DNA of 64,000 nt from Pseudonocardia halophobica (GCF_027922425.1 NZ_BSFQ01000012.1:121709-185708), one strand, 5' to 3'. Positions 16,704 through 24,783 are shown, numbered from the stretch's first letter. Notes: generated from the sequence alone by a model not told the origin. Numbers and translations: made by a program.

Positions 16704-16970
16704 GTGCACGAGTCGAAGCGCTGGACCGTGTCGATCGACATCGACGAGCACGAGGGCCGGACCCGAGCGGTGGCCCGGCTCCACCCGGACGAGACCCAGT
16801 CGGTGATGGGGGTCGGCCTGGCGCGGTTGAACCCGGCGGACCGCGACGTGCCCGAGATCGGCGACGAGCTCGCGGCCGCGCGGGCGCTGTCGGAGCTCAC
16901 CCACCGGTTGCTCGGGATCGCCGCCGACGACCTGGAGCGGGTCAACCAGCCGGCCGTGCGGGGCGGATGA
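16704..16970 (+). CDS. Rv1738-like dormancy protein (DUF1876)
   Basis: 88 residues; GTG at 16704 after GAGGAGGAG. Closely resembles Mycobacterium tuberculosis Rv1738, a DosR-regulon protein whose fold recalls ribosome hibernation factors: WTVSIDIDEHEGRTRA, then GVGLARLNPADRDVPEIGDE and an ARALSELTHRLL helix. Expected to be cytoplasmic and induced by hypoxia or nitric oxide. A DosR-like box precedes it. Its position between the USP/CBS operon and an Rv1733c-like gene strengthens the dormancy reading. Ribosome binding is proposed for the family, not shown here. Confidence 0.9.
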   Translation: MHESKRWTVSIDIDEHEGRTRAVARLHPDETQSVMGVGLARLNPADRDVPEIGDELAAARALSELTHRLLGIAADDLERVNQPAVRGG

Positions 16971-16992
16971 GCCCGTGACCGCGACCCCCCGA

Positions 16993-17007
16993 CGGACCTT
17001 CGGCACT
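16993..17007. promoter_or_regulatory. Best DevR/DosR-like box of the island
   Basis: CGGACCTTCGGCACT matches 10 of 13 fixed positions of GGGACTTNNGGCCCT. It ends 35 bp before the ATG at 17043, where an activator overlapping the -35 region would bind. Confidence 0.45.
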
Positions 17008-17042
17008 GCCCGTCCCGGGGGAACGGCCGGAGCGTGGCCGTC

Positions 17043-17261
17043 ATGAGCGCATCGTCGACCCTGCCCGACGCCGACGAGGAGCAGCACGTCCTCGCTGCCC
17101 TCTACGGCGACGAGGCCGACATCGACACACCCGGCACGACCGACACCGGCGACACGACCGACAGCCCCGACACCACCGACACCCGTCTGCCCGGCGTACC
17201 GAGCGCCTTCGACCCGCAGGTCGATGCCCCGGAGGAGGAAGGCCGCGATGCTCGCCGGTGA
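17043..17261 (+). CDS. Small acidic protein with Asp-Thr repeats
   Basis: 72 residues; ATG 17043 sits 11 bases after GGAG. The middle (about residues 28-48) is a low-complexity run of GTTDTGDTTD-like units, flanked by acidic segments and no hydrophobic core, so it is probably disordered. The 3' end overlaps the next gene by 14 bp in another frame. No known family recognised. Its location between Rv1738-like and Rv1733c-like genes suggests co-induction. Confidence 0.55.
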   Translation: MSASSTLPDADEEQHVLAALYGDEADIDTPGTTDTGDTTDSPDTTDTRLPGVPSAFDPQVDAPEEEGRDARR

Positions 17262-17817
17262 GCACGCCCGCCCGTCGCGGCCCCGCCGGCAGGACGGCCG
17301 ACGCCGCTCCGACCGGGTCGCCGACCTGGTCGCGTGGCTGGTCAGCGCGACGGTCCTCGTGCTGCTCGGGGCGTCGGTGCTGGTCGGCCTGGAGGTCCAC
17401 GGCGACCTGACGGACCGGGCGGCCGTCGAGGCGCGGGACCGCACCCCGATCACGGCGGTCCTCACCGAGGACGTGCCGGTCCTGCCCGAGGGCCGCAACC
17501 GCGTCCCGGCGGACGTCCGCTGGACCGACCGGACCGGCGTCGAGCACGTCGGCCGCACGGAGGTCGCCGGGCCGCGGCGGGCCGGCGACCCGGTCGACGC
17601 CTGGGTGACCGCGGACGGGCGGCTCGTGCGCGCCCCGCTGACCGGCACCGAGATCGTGTTCGTCACCGTGGCGAGCGCGGGCGCGGTGCTGGTGATCGGC
17701 GGGTTCGTCGTGGCCGCCCTCGCGCACCTCGCCGCGGGCGGGGTCGCCCGGCTGCGCGCCGCCGAGTGGGAACGGGAGTGGGACGAGGTCGAGCCGCGCT
17801 GGCGGGACGGCCGATGA
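17248..17817 (+). CDS. Rv1733c-like two-helix membrane protein
   Basis: 189 residues; the ATG at 17248 follows GGAGGAGGAA, preferred over an in-frame ATG at 17224. Two membrane helices, about residues 26-50 (VADLVAWLVSATVLVLLGAS) and 135-160, bracket an extracytoplasmic beta-rich loop with RVPADVRWTDRTGVEHVG and GDPVDAWVTADG. The architecture matches Rv1733c of the M. tuberculosis DosR regulon. The stop overlaps the next start as ATGA. Confidence 0.78.
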   Translation: MLAGEHARPSRPRRQDGRRRSDRVADLVAWLVSATVLVLLGASVLVGLEVHGDLTDRAAVEARDRTPITAVLTEDVPVLPEGRNRVPADVRWTDRTGVEHVGRTEVAGPRRAGDPVDAWVTADGRLVRAPLTGTEIVFVTVASAGAVLVIGGFVVAALAHLAAGGVARLRAAEWEREWDEVEPRWRDGR

Positions 17818-18779
17818 TCACGGGGTCGGGGCTCCCGCTGCGGGCCGACGACGTCATGACGAGCCCGGTCGTCACCGTGCCGGCGGACACCCCGATCGCC
17901 CCCGCGGCAGCGCTGCTGGCCGCGCACGGGTTCACCGCCGCGCCGGTGGTCGACGCGGACGGGCGGCTGCTCGGCGTCGTGACCGAGGCCGACCTGGTCC
18001 GTGACCGGTTCCGCCTCGAGGGCCGCGAGCCGCGGACCGTCGACGAGGTCATGTCCCGCACGCCGCTGGCGATGCGCCCCGAGGACGAGCTCACCGACGT
18101 CGTGTCCCTGATGCTCGACTCGCACGTGCGGTCGGTCCCGATCGTCGACGACGGCGACCTGGTCGGGATCGTCACCCGGCGGGACGTCCTGCGGGTGGTC
18201 GCCCGGGGCGAGCGCGGCGCGGACGAGGTGCGGCGCCGGCGCGGACTGCCGGAGCGCCCGGCGCGACCGGCAGGCACCCGCGGCCGGGTCGTCGTGGGCG
18301 ACGACGGGTCGCCGGGCGCCGCCGCGGCGCTCCGGTCCGCGCTGGCCGACGCCGCCCGCCGCGGGGTGCGGGTCGAGGTGGTGTCCGCCTTCGCCGTGCC
18401 CGCGCCCTGGCCGGTTCGGTACGGCGCGCCGCAGGTGCCGACCTCCCGCGACCTGGCCGTCGAGGTCGAGCGCGAGCTGCGGGGCCGTGCCCGCGCGGCG
18501 GCCGAGGAGGTGCGCGCCGAGCCGGGCGACGCGACACCGGAGGTGGCGGTCCGGGCCGTCCCGGGCGAGCCGGGGCAGGTGCTCAGCGGGGCCGCGGCGG
18601 GCGCGGACCTGCTCGTCGTCGGCTCCCGCGGGCGCGGGGCCGCCGCGAGCCTGCTGCTGGGGTCGGTCGGGCTGCACTGCGTGCTGCACGCCCCCTGCTC
18701 GGTGACCGTCGTGCCTTCGCCGGGCCGCGCGGACGAGGACACGCGGCCCCCCGCCGATGCGGCGGAGGCGACGCGGTGA
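17814..18779 (+). CDS. CBS-CBS-USP fusion protein
   Basis: 321 residues, ATG overlapping the previous stop (ATGA). N-terminal CBS pair (about 12-125): DDVMTSPVVTVPADTPIAPA, LLGVVTEADLV, DEVMSRTPLAMRPEDELTDV and LVGIVTRRDVL, similar to hypoxic response protein Rv2626c. C-terminal UspA domain (about 155-300): GRVVVGDDGSPGAAAAL and LLVVGSRGRGAAASLLLGSVG. One chain thus joins an adenylate-sensing module to an ATP-binding stress module. The USP part is most like that of the 15414 gene, so the fusion may have arisen from the neighbouring USP/CBS pair. GTGA overlap with the next gene. Confidence 0.87.
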   Translation: MITGSGLPLRADDVMTSPVVTVPADTPIAPAAALLAAHGFTAAPVVDADGRLLGVVTEADLVRDRFRLEGREPRTVDEVMSRTPLAMRPEDELTDVVSLMLDSHVRSVPIVDDGDLVGIVTRRDVLRVVARGERGADEVRRRRGLPERPARPAGTRGRVVVGDDGSPGAAAALRSALADAARRGVRVEVVSAFAVPAPWPVRYGAPQVPTSRDLAVEVERELRGRARAAAEEVRAEPGDATPEVAVRAVPGEPGQVLSGAAAGADLLVVGSRGRGAAASLLLGSVGLHCVLHAPCSVTVVPSPGRADEDTRPPADAAEATR

Positions 18780-19480
18780 CCACGCTGCGCCGCACCCTCG
18801 TCGGCGAGGTCATGACGACGGACGTCGAGGCGGTCGGTCCGGACGCGTCCGTCGCCCAGGTCGTCGCCGCCCTCCGCCGCCGCGGGGTCCGCGCGCTGCC
18901 CGTGGTCGACGGGGAGCTCCTGCTCGGGGTGGTCTCCGAGGCCGACGTGCTCCGCCTCGCCGAGCACGACGACGTCGAGCCGCCGGTGGTCCACCGGCGC
19001 CGCCGGTGGCAGCACCGGCCCGAGGTCCCGCCGCACACGCGGGCGCGCGACCTGATGACGACGGAGGTCGTCGCCGTGGACCCCGGGACCGGCGTGGCCG
19101 AGGCGGCCCGGACGATGGCGGCGCACCGGCTGGGGTGGCTCCCCGTCGTCGACGAGCCCGCGGCGGACCTCGCCGAGCGGCCGCCGCGCCTGCGCGGCGT
19201 GGTGGGCCGCGCGGACCTGCTGCGCGTGTTCGAACGGCCGGACGACGACCTGGCGCGCGAGGTCCGCGACGAGGTCCTCGGCCGCATCCTGCTGCTGGAT
19301 CCCGGGCAGGTGACGGTCACGGCCGCCGGCGGGGTCGTGACGCTCGAGGGCCGGGTGTCCACGCACGCCGACGCCGTCGTCGCCGTCGCCCTGACCCGCC
19401 GGCTGGAGGGAGTCGTCGACGTGGTCGACCACCTCGGCCACGACGTGGACGAACGGACCGTCGACGTGAAGTCCCTCTGA
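18776..19480 (+). CDS. Second CBS-pair plus BON domain protein
   Basis: 234 residues, GTG 18776 overlapping the fusion-protein stop. CBS1: GEVMTTDVEAVGPDASVAQV and LLGVVSEADVLRL; CBS2: RDLMTTEVVAVDPGTGVAEA and GVVGRADLLRVF; BON: VTVTAAGGVVTLEGRVST and VVDVVDHLGHD. It parallels the 15890 product along its whole length (both open with LRRTLV), so USP/CBS-BON has been duplicated as a two-gene block. Confidence 0.87.
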   Translation: MTTLRRTLVGEVMTTDVEAVGPDASVAQVVAALRRRGVRALPVVDGELLLGVVSEADVLRLAEHDDVEPPVVHRRRRWQHRPEVPPHTRARDLMTTEVVAVDPGTGVAEAARTMAAHRLGWLPVVDEPAADLAERPPRLRGVVGRADLLRVFERPDDDLAREVRDEVLGRILLLDPGQVTVTAAGGVVTLEGRVSTHADAVVAVALTRRLEGVVDVVDHLGHDVDERTVDVKSL

Positions 19481-19519
19481 ACACCGGGTGCGCAGCGCTG
19501 GCCGAACACCGGGCGGCGC

Positions 19520-19534
19520 GGCAGAGTCGGCCCC
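19520..19534. promoter_or_regulatory. Weak DevR/DosR-like box upstream of phosphoketolase
   Basis: GGCAGAGTCGGCCCC matches 8 of 13 fixed DosR positions, 41 bp before the GTG at 19575. Taken alone it is not significant. Confidence 0.25.
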
Positions 19535-19574
19535 GACCGCGTATCGATCCAGTGCCGACGCCCCGGAGCCGCCC

Positions 19575-21926
19575 GTGTCCTCCGCCCCGTCCGACCTGAC
19601 ACTGCTCGACGCCTGGTGGCGCGCCGCGAACTACCTGTCCGTGGGGCAGATCTACCTGCTCGACAACCCGTTGCTGCGCGAGCCCCTGGCGGCGGAGCAC
19701 GTGAAGCCGCGGCTGCTGGGGCACTGGGGCACCACGCCCGGGCTGAACCTGCTCTACGCGCACATGAACCGGGCGATCACGGCCCGCGACCTGAACGCGT
19801 TGTACGTGACCGGGCCCGGCCACGGGGGCCCCGGCCTGGTGGCCAACGCCTACCTCGAGGGCACCTACAGCGAGATCTACCCGGGGATCGGCGAGGACGT
19901 CGACGGGCTGCGGGCGCTGTTCCGGCAGTTCTCGTTCCCCGGCGGGGTGCCCAGCCACGTCGCCCCGGAGACGCCGGGGTCGATCCACGAGGGCGGCGAG
20001 CTCGGCTACGCCCTGGTCCACGCCTACGGTGCGGTGTTCGACAATCCCGACCTGCTGGCGCTCTGCGTGGTCGGCGACGGCGAGGCCGAGACCGGTCCGC
20101 TCGCCGCGAGCTGGCACTCGAACAAGTTCCTCGACCCGCGCCGGGACGGGGTCGTGCTGCCGGTCCTGCACCTCAACGGCTACAAGATCGCCAATCCGAC
20201 GGTGCTGGCCCGGATCCCCGAGGAGGAGCTCGCCGCGCTGATGCGGGGCTACGGCTACACGCCCCGGTTCGTCACCGCCGGGCCCGACACCGACCACGCG
20301 GCCGTGCACGAGGAGGTCGCCGCGACGCTCGACGCCACGCTGGACGAGATCGCGGCGATCAAGGCGGACCCGCCCGCCGACCGCCCGGCCTGGCCGATGA
20401 TCGTGCTGCGCACGCCGAAGGGCTGGACCGGGCCGCGGGAGGTCGACGGGAAGCCGGTCGAGGGCACCTTCCGGGCCCACCAGGTGCCGCTCGCCGGCAC
20501 CCGCACCGACGAGCGCCACCGCGCGCAGCTCGAGGAGTGGATGCGCAGCTACCGGCCCGAGGATCTGTTCGACGAGAGCGGCCGGCTCGTCGACAAGATC
20601 CGTGCCCTCGCGCCGAAGGGCGAGCGGCGGATGAGCGCGAACCCGCACAGCAACGGCGGGCTGGTGCTGCGGGACCTGGCGATGCCGGACTTCCGCCGCT
20701 ACGCCGTGCCCGTCGACCGGCCCGCGGCGGAGCTGAGCGAGGCGACCCGGGTGCTGGGGGACTTCCTGCGCGACCTCGTGCACCGCAATCCCGACCGGTT
20801 CCGGCTCTTCGGGCCGGACGAGGTGGCGTCGAACCGGCTGCAGGCGGTGTTCGACGAGACCGACCGGGCGTGGAACGCCCGCATCGAACCCGGCGACGAG
20901 CACCTGGCCCCGGACGGGCGGGTCATGGAGGTCCTCTCCGAACACCTGTGTCAGGGCTGGCTCGAGGGCTACCTGCTGACCGGGCGCCACGGCCTGTTCA
21001 CCAGCTACGAGGCGTTCATCCACATCGTCGACTCGATGCTCAACCAGCACGCCAAGTGGCTCAAGACGACCCGGGCCATCCCGTGGCGGGCGCCGATCGC
21101 GTCGCTGAACTACCTGCTGTCCAGCCACGTCTGGCGGCAGGACCACAACGGCTTCTCGCACCAGGACCCCGGCTTCCTCGACCACGTCGTGAACAAGAAG
21201 GCCGAGATCACCCGGGTCTACCTGCCGCCGGACACCAACACGCTCCTGTCGGTGGCCGACCACTGCCTGCGCAGCCGCCACTACGTCAACGTGATCGTCG
21301 CCGGGAAGCAGCCGCAGCTGAACCACCTGACGATGGACGAGGCGATCGCGCACTGCACCCGCGGCCTCGGCATCTGGGACTGGGCGTCGACGCACTGCTC
21401 CGACGGCGCCGAGGAGCCGGACGTCGTGCTGGCCTGCTGCGGCGACATCCCGACCCTGGAGACGCTCGCGGCGGCGGCGCTGCTGCGCGAGCACCTGCCC
21501 GAGCTGAAGGTCCGCGTCGTCAACGTCGTGGACCTGATGCGGCTGCAGCCCGACCGCGAGCACCCGCACGGCCTGTCGGATCCCGAGTTCGACGCCCTGT
21601 TCACCGTGGACCGGCCGGTGATCTTCGCCTTCCACGGCTACCCGTGGCTGATCCACCGGCTCACCTACTCCCGCAACGGGCACCGCAACCTGCACGTGCG
21701 CGGGTACATCGAGGAGGGCACCACGACCACGCCCTTCGACATGGTCATGCTCAACGACCTGGACCGCTTCCACCTGGTCATGGACGTGATCGACCGGGTG
21801 CCGTCGCTCGGCAGTCGGGCGGCGACCCTGCGGCAGAAGATGGCCGACCGCCGCATCGCGGCCCGCTCCTACACCCGCGAGCACGGGGAGGACGACCCGG
21901 AGATCGCGGACTGGCGGTGGGCATGA
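19575..21926 (+). CDS. xfp: Phosphoketolase (xylulose-5-/fructose-6-phosphate)
   Basis: 783 residues from GTG 19575 (CGGAG 5 bases upstream); normal family length. Thiamine-diphosphate enzyme that cleaves xylulose 5-phosphate or fructose 6-phosphate with phosphate to acetyl phosphate and a triose or tetrose phosphate. Seen: YLSVGQIYLLDNPLL, GHWGTTPGLNLLYAHMNR, GPGHGGPG, the ThDP/Mg motif VVGDGEAETGPLAASWHSNK, and SSHVWRQDHNGFSHQDPG. The stop overlaps acetate kinase (ATGA), giving an ATP-yielding bypass from sugar phosphates to acetate suitable for low-oxygen survival. Confidence 0.95.
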   Translation: MSSAPSDLTLLDAWWRAANYLSVGQIYLLDNPLLREPLAAEHVKPRLLGHWGTTPGLNLLYAHMNRAITARDLNALYVTGPGHGGPGLVANAYLEGTYSEIYPGIGEDVDGLRALFRQFSFPGGVPSHVAPETPGSIHEGGELGYALVHAYGAVFDNPDLLALCVVGDGEAETGPLAASWHSNKFLDPRRDGVVLPVLHLNGYKIANPTVLARIPEEELAALMRGYGYTPRFVTAGPDTDHAAVHEEVAATLDATLDEIAAIKADPPADRPAWPMIVLRTPKGWTGPREVDGKPVEGTFRAHQVPLAGTRTDERHRAQLEEWMRSYRPEDLFDESGRLVDKIRALAPKGERRMSANPHSNGGLVLRDLAMPDFRRYAVPVDRPAAELSEATRVLGDFLRDLVHRNPDRFRLFGPDEVASNRLQAVFDETDRAWNARIEPGDEHLAPDGRVMEVLSEHLCQGWLEGYLLTGRHGLFTSYEAFIHIVDSMLNQHAKWLKTTRAIPWRAPIASLNYLLSSHVWRQDHNGFSHQDPGFLDHVVNKKAEITRVYLPPDTNTLLSVADHCLRSRHYVNVIVAGKQPQLNHLTMDEAIAHCTRGLGIWDWASTHCSDGAEEPDVVLACCGDIPTLETLAAAALLREHLPELKVRVVNVVDLMRLQPDREHPHGLSDPEFDALFTVDRPVIFAFHGYPWLIHRLTYSRNGHRNLHVRGYIEEGTTTTPFDMVMLNDLDRFHLVMDVIDRVPSLGSRAATLRQKMADRRIAARSYTREHGEDDPEIADWRWA

Positions 21927-22999
21927 GGGTGCTGGTGGTCAACGCCGGGTCGTCGAGCCTCAAGCTCCGCCTCCTCGGGCCCGACGACGAGGTGGAGGAG
22001 AGCGCGGACACCGAACCCGGGGCGGACCTGGACGACGTCCTGCACGGGTGGCCCACGCCCGACGCCGTCGGCCACCGGGTGGTGCACGGCGGCACCCGGT
22101 TCACCGATCCCGTGGTGATCGACGCGGACGTGCGCGCGGAGCTGGGGCACCTCACCGCGCTGGCCCCGCTGCACCAGCCCAAGTCGCTGGCCGGGCTCGA
22201 CGCCGTCACGGCGCTGCTGCCCGGCGTCCCCGCCGTGGCCTGCTTCGACACCGCCTTCCACACCTCGATCCCGGAGGCGGCCGCGACCTACGCCGTGCCG
22301 GAGGAGTGGCGCGAGCGGTACGCGATCCGCCGCTACGGCTTCCACGGCCTGTCCCACGCCTGGTGCTCCGCCCGCGTGGCGGAGCTGACCGGCGCCCGCC
22401 GGATCGTCACGGCACACCTCGGGGCGGGGGCGTCGCTCGCCGCCGTCCTCGACGGGCGCAGCGTGGACACCACGATGGGGTTCACCCCGTTGGAGGGCCT
22501 GGTCATGGCGACCCGCTCCGGCACCGTCGACCCCGGCCTGGTGCTGTGGCTGGAGGAGCACGAGCACCTCGCCCCGCACGAGGTCGCCGAGACGCTGGAG
22601 AAGCGGTCGGGGCTGGCGGCACTGGCCGGCACGGCCGACATGCGGGAGATCCTCGGCCGGGACGACGAGGCGGCCCGGCTGGCCCTGGACGTCTACGTCC
22701 ACCGGCTGGCGGCCGGCATCGCCGCGATGGCCGCGGCGACCGGGGGGTTGGAGGCCCTGGCCTTCACCGGCGGGGTCGGCGAGCACGAGGCCGAGGTGCG
22801 GGCCCGGACCGCCGAGCGGCTGGCGTTCCTCGGCGTGGCCGTCGACCCGCCCCGCAACGAGGCCGGCGAGGGCGAGATCAGCGCCGCCGGGGCCGCCGTG
22901 CGCACCCTCGTCGTCCCGGCGCGCGAAGACCTCGAGATCGCCCGCGGCACCCGCGCGGTCCTGGGACGCCGACGCGCCACCACGGCGTCGCCCCGGTGA
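21923..22999 (+). CDS. ackA: Acetate kinase
   Basis: 358 residues, somewhat short of the usual 400. Converts acetyl phosphate and ADP to acetate and ATP. Seen: NAGSSSLKLRL at the N-terminus, HRVVHGG, FDTAFHTSIPEAA, RRYGFHGLSHAW, HLGAGAS, FTPLEGLVMATRSGTVDPG and FTGGVGEHE. The shortfall comes from a brief first-domain segment (about residues 15-45) rather than a lost motif. Translationally coupled to phosphoketolase. Confidence 0.95.
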   Translation: MRVLVVNAGSSSLKLRLLGPDDEVEESADTEPGADLDDVLHGWPTPDAVGHRVVHGGTRFTDPVVIDADVRAELGHLTALAPLHQPKSLAGLDAVTALLPGVPAVACFDTAFHTSIPEAAATYAVPEEWRERYAIRRYGFHGLSHAWCSARVAELTGARRIVTAHLGAGASLAAVLDGRSVDTTMGFTPLEGLVMATRSGTVDPGLVLWLEEHEHLAPHEVAETLEKRSGLAALAGTADMREILGRDDEAARLALDVYVHRLAAGIAAMAAATGGLEALAFTGGVGEHEAEVRARTAERLAFLGVAVDPPRNEAGEGEISAAGAAVRTLVVPAREDLEIARGTRAVLGRRRATTASPR

Positions 23000-23045
23000 C
23001 ACCGACACCGCTGCCGCCCGATCGACGGCGCGCCACACTGGGTGG

Positions 23046-23396
23046 ATGGAGCGCCCCGCCTTCGTGCTGCACGACCACCGCCGGCCGCGGCCGCACTTCG
23101 ACCTGCGGCTGGAGGAGGACGGGGTGCTCCGGTCCTGGGCCGTGCCCCGCGGGCTGCCCGACGACCCGCGGCGCAACCGGCTCGCCGTCGGCGTCCCCGA
23201 CCACGGCCTCGACCACCTGGGCTACACCGACGAGCACAAGACCATCGCCGACACGGGCTGGTGGGAGGAGCACGACCGGGACGAGCGGCGGATCGTGTTC
23301 ACCCTGCACGGGCGCACCGGCTCCCGGCGCTACGCCCTGATCCGCACCGGCGAGGACTGGCTGCTCCACCTCACCAAGGAGCAGCCGGAGCACTGA
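23046..23396 (+). CDS. Stand-alone LigD-type 3'-phosphoesterase domain protein
   Basis: 116 residues. The N-terminal half carries the LigD phosphoesterase signature FVLHDHRRPRPHFDLRLEED followed by GVLRSWAVPRGLP; the two His and the DLR segment correspond to metal-binding residues of the PE domain that trims 3' ends in end-joining. The segment equivalent to IPEGEYG is replaced by YTDEHKTIADTGWWE, so catalysis may differ. No ligase, primase or Ku gene is adjacent. Confidence 0.8.
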   Translation: MERPAFVLHDHRRPRPHFDLRLEEDGVLRSWAVPRGLPDDPRRNRLAVGVPDHGLDHLGYTDEHKTIADTGWWEEHDRDERRIVFTLHGRTGSRRYALIRTGEDWLLHLTKEQPEH

Positions 23397-23466
23397 CGGC
23401 CACCCACGGGGCCCGGCACGACATGGGTGGGTCGGGAGCGGGTAGGCCGCGGCGGGAGGAGGTCCG

Positions 23467-24093
23467 ATGACGGGGACCGGGAACGCGCGCGAGGCGATGG
23501 TGGCGAGGCTCCGGGGCGCGGGGATCACGAACTCGCGGGTGCTCGCCGCGATGGGGGAGGTGCCGCGGGAGCGGTTCGTGCGGCCGGAGCTCGCCGGCGA
23601 CGCCTACGGCGACCACCCGCTCGACATCGGCCGCGGGCAGACGATCTCGGCGCCCTGGATCGTGGCGTTCAGCGTGGTCGCGCTGGAGCAGCCGCCGACG
23701 GCGCGGGTGCTGGAGATCGGGACCGGGTCCGGCTACGCGGCCGCGGTGCTGTCCCGGTGCGTCGGCGAGGTCGTGACCGTCGAGCGCGACCCGACGCTCG
23801 CCGCGCGGGCCCGCGAGGTGCTCGCCGAGCTCGCCCCGAACGTGGAGGTCCGGACCGGGGACGGGATGCGCGGCGCCCCGGACCGGGCGCCGTTCGACGG
23901 GATCGTGGTCACCGCCCTGGCCCCGGGGGAGATCCCGCCCGACCTGCTCGACCAGCTGGCCCCGGGCGGGACGATCGTCTGCCCGGTCGGCGACCAGCGC
24001 GTCGGCACCCTGGTCCGCTACCGCGACGGCCGGACCGAGGAGCTGGCCGACGTCAGCTTCGTCCCGCTCGTCCCGGGCAGCCCGGAGGCCTGA
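23467..24093 (+). CDS. pcm: Protein-L-isoaspartate O-methyltransferase
   Basis: 208 residues; GGAGGAGG before the ATG. SAM-dependent repair enzyme for isoaspartyl residues in aged proteins. Motifs: VPRERFV, DIGRGQTISAPWIV (active-site region), and the SAM-binding LEIGTGSGYAAAVLS. The C-terminal strand is short (ADVSFVPLVPGS) as in bacterial Pcm. It follows the LigD-PE gene by 70 bp and suits a maintenance role alongside the dormancy genes upstream. Confidence 0.88.
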   Translation: MTGTGNAREAMVARLRGAGITNSRVLAAMGEVPRERFVRPELAGDAYGDHPLDIGRGQTISAPWIVAFSVVALEQPPTARVLEIGTGSGYAAAVLSRCVGEVVTVERDPTLAARAREVLAELAPNVEVRTGDGMRGAPDRAPFDGIVVTALAPGEIPPDLLDQLAPGGTIVCPVGDQRVGTLVRYRDGRTEELADVSFVPLVPGSPEA

Positions 24094-24168
24094 GGTCGGA
24101 TCTGAGATCAAGGCCGGCAAGGGGACGCGAAGTACGTACAGACCGCGGCGGGTCGCGGCGGGACCCTG

Positions 24169-24208
24169 CGTGCTCGGAGCACGGACGACGTGCTCGGAAC
24201 GCGGACGA
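24169..24208. repeat. Tandem 20-bp repeat before the NTF2-like gene
   Basis: CGTGCTCGGAGCACGGACGA is followed directly by a copy with three changed bases (GCA to ACG). It ends 18 bp before the GTG at 24227, next to the ribosome site. Confidence 0.6.
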
Positions 24209-24226
24209 GACCGTGGGGAGGCCATC

Positions 24227-24640
24227 GTGACGGAAGTGATCCAGGACCGGGCCGGGAGCTCGGTCGAGGACTACGACGCGATCTGCCGCACCGTCCGGCT
24301 CTGCCTCGAGGGGGAGGCCGAGGGCGACGTCGACAAGCTGCGCCGGGCCTTCCACGCCGACGCCCGGATGTTCGGCTCGCTCGCGGGTGAGCGCTACGAC
24401 GTGCCGATCGAGGAGCTGTTCGCCCTCGCCGCGAGCGCGCCCGCCGACACCGGGCGGTACCGCTCGCGGATCCTCGCGGTCCAGCAGACCGGCGACGCCG
24501 CGGTCGCGACGGTGGCCGAGGAGGGCTACTGGGGGACCGTGTCGTTCGTCGACTACTTCTCGCTGGCCCGGATCGACGGGGAGTGGACGATCGTGGCGAA
24601 GCTGTTCGCGCACACCGGCGGCGAGCCCCCGCCGAGCTGA
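24227..24640 (+). CDS. NTF2-like protein, putative lumazine-binding family
   Basis: 137 residues; the GTG at 24227 follows GGGGAGG. The start of the fold, DYDAICRTVRLCLEGEAEGD, is followed by a KLRRAFHADARMFG strand and the late strands YWGTVSFVDYFSLARIDGEW and IVAKLFAHT, as in the lumazine-binding-like NTF2 family. These are mostly of unknown function. No catalytic Asp/His dyad stands out. Confidence 0.7.
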   Translation: MTEVIQDRAGSSVEDYDAICRTVRLCLEGEAEGDVDKLRRAFHADARMFGSLAGERYDVPIEELFALAASAPADTGRYRSRILAVQQTGDAAVATVAEEGYWGTVSFVDYFSLARIDGEWTIVAKLFAHTGGEPPPS

Positions 24641-24720
24641 CCTGCGGCGCCGCCGGGCCTGACACGGCACGGGCGGGACGAACCGCCCTTCCGGGGCAGC
24701 CGCACGGGCCGGCCGGCGGA

Positions 24721-24748
24721 TTGACGGGCGGTGGCGCGTGCGTACCTT
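24721..24748 (+). promoter_or_regulatory. SigA-type promoter of the peroxiredoxin gene
   Basis: TTGACG (24721-24726), 16 bases, TACCTT (24743-24748), close to TTGACN/TANNNT. The predicted leader is about 105 bases and contains two GC-rich hairpins. Confidence 0.55.
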
Positions 24749-24783
24749 CGGGGACCCGGCGACGCGCGACGGCTCGGTCCGGG

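Noticed and set aside
17101..17200. Tandem DNA repeat in the acidic small gene as a phase-variable locus
   Set aside because: The ACCGACACC-like units are irregular and not a clean tandem array, so slippage-driven switching is not supported.
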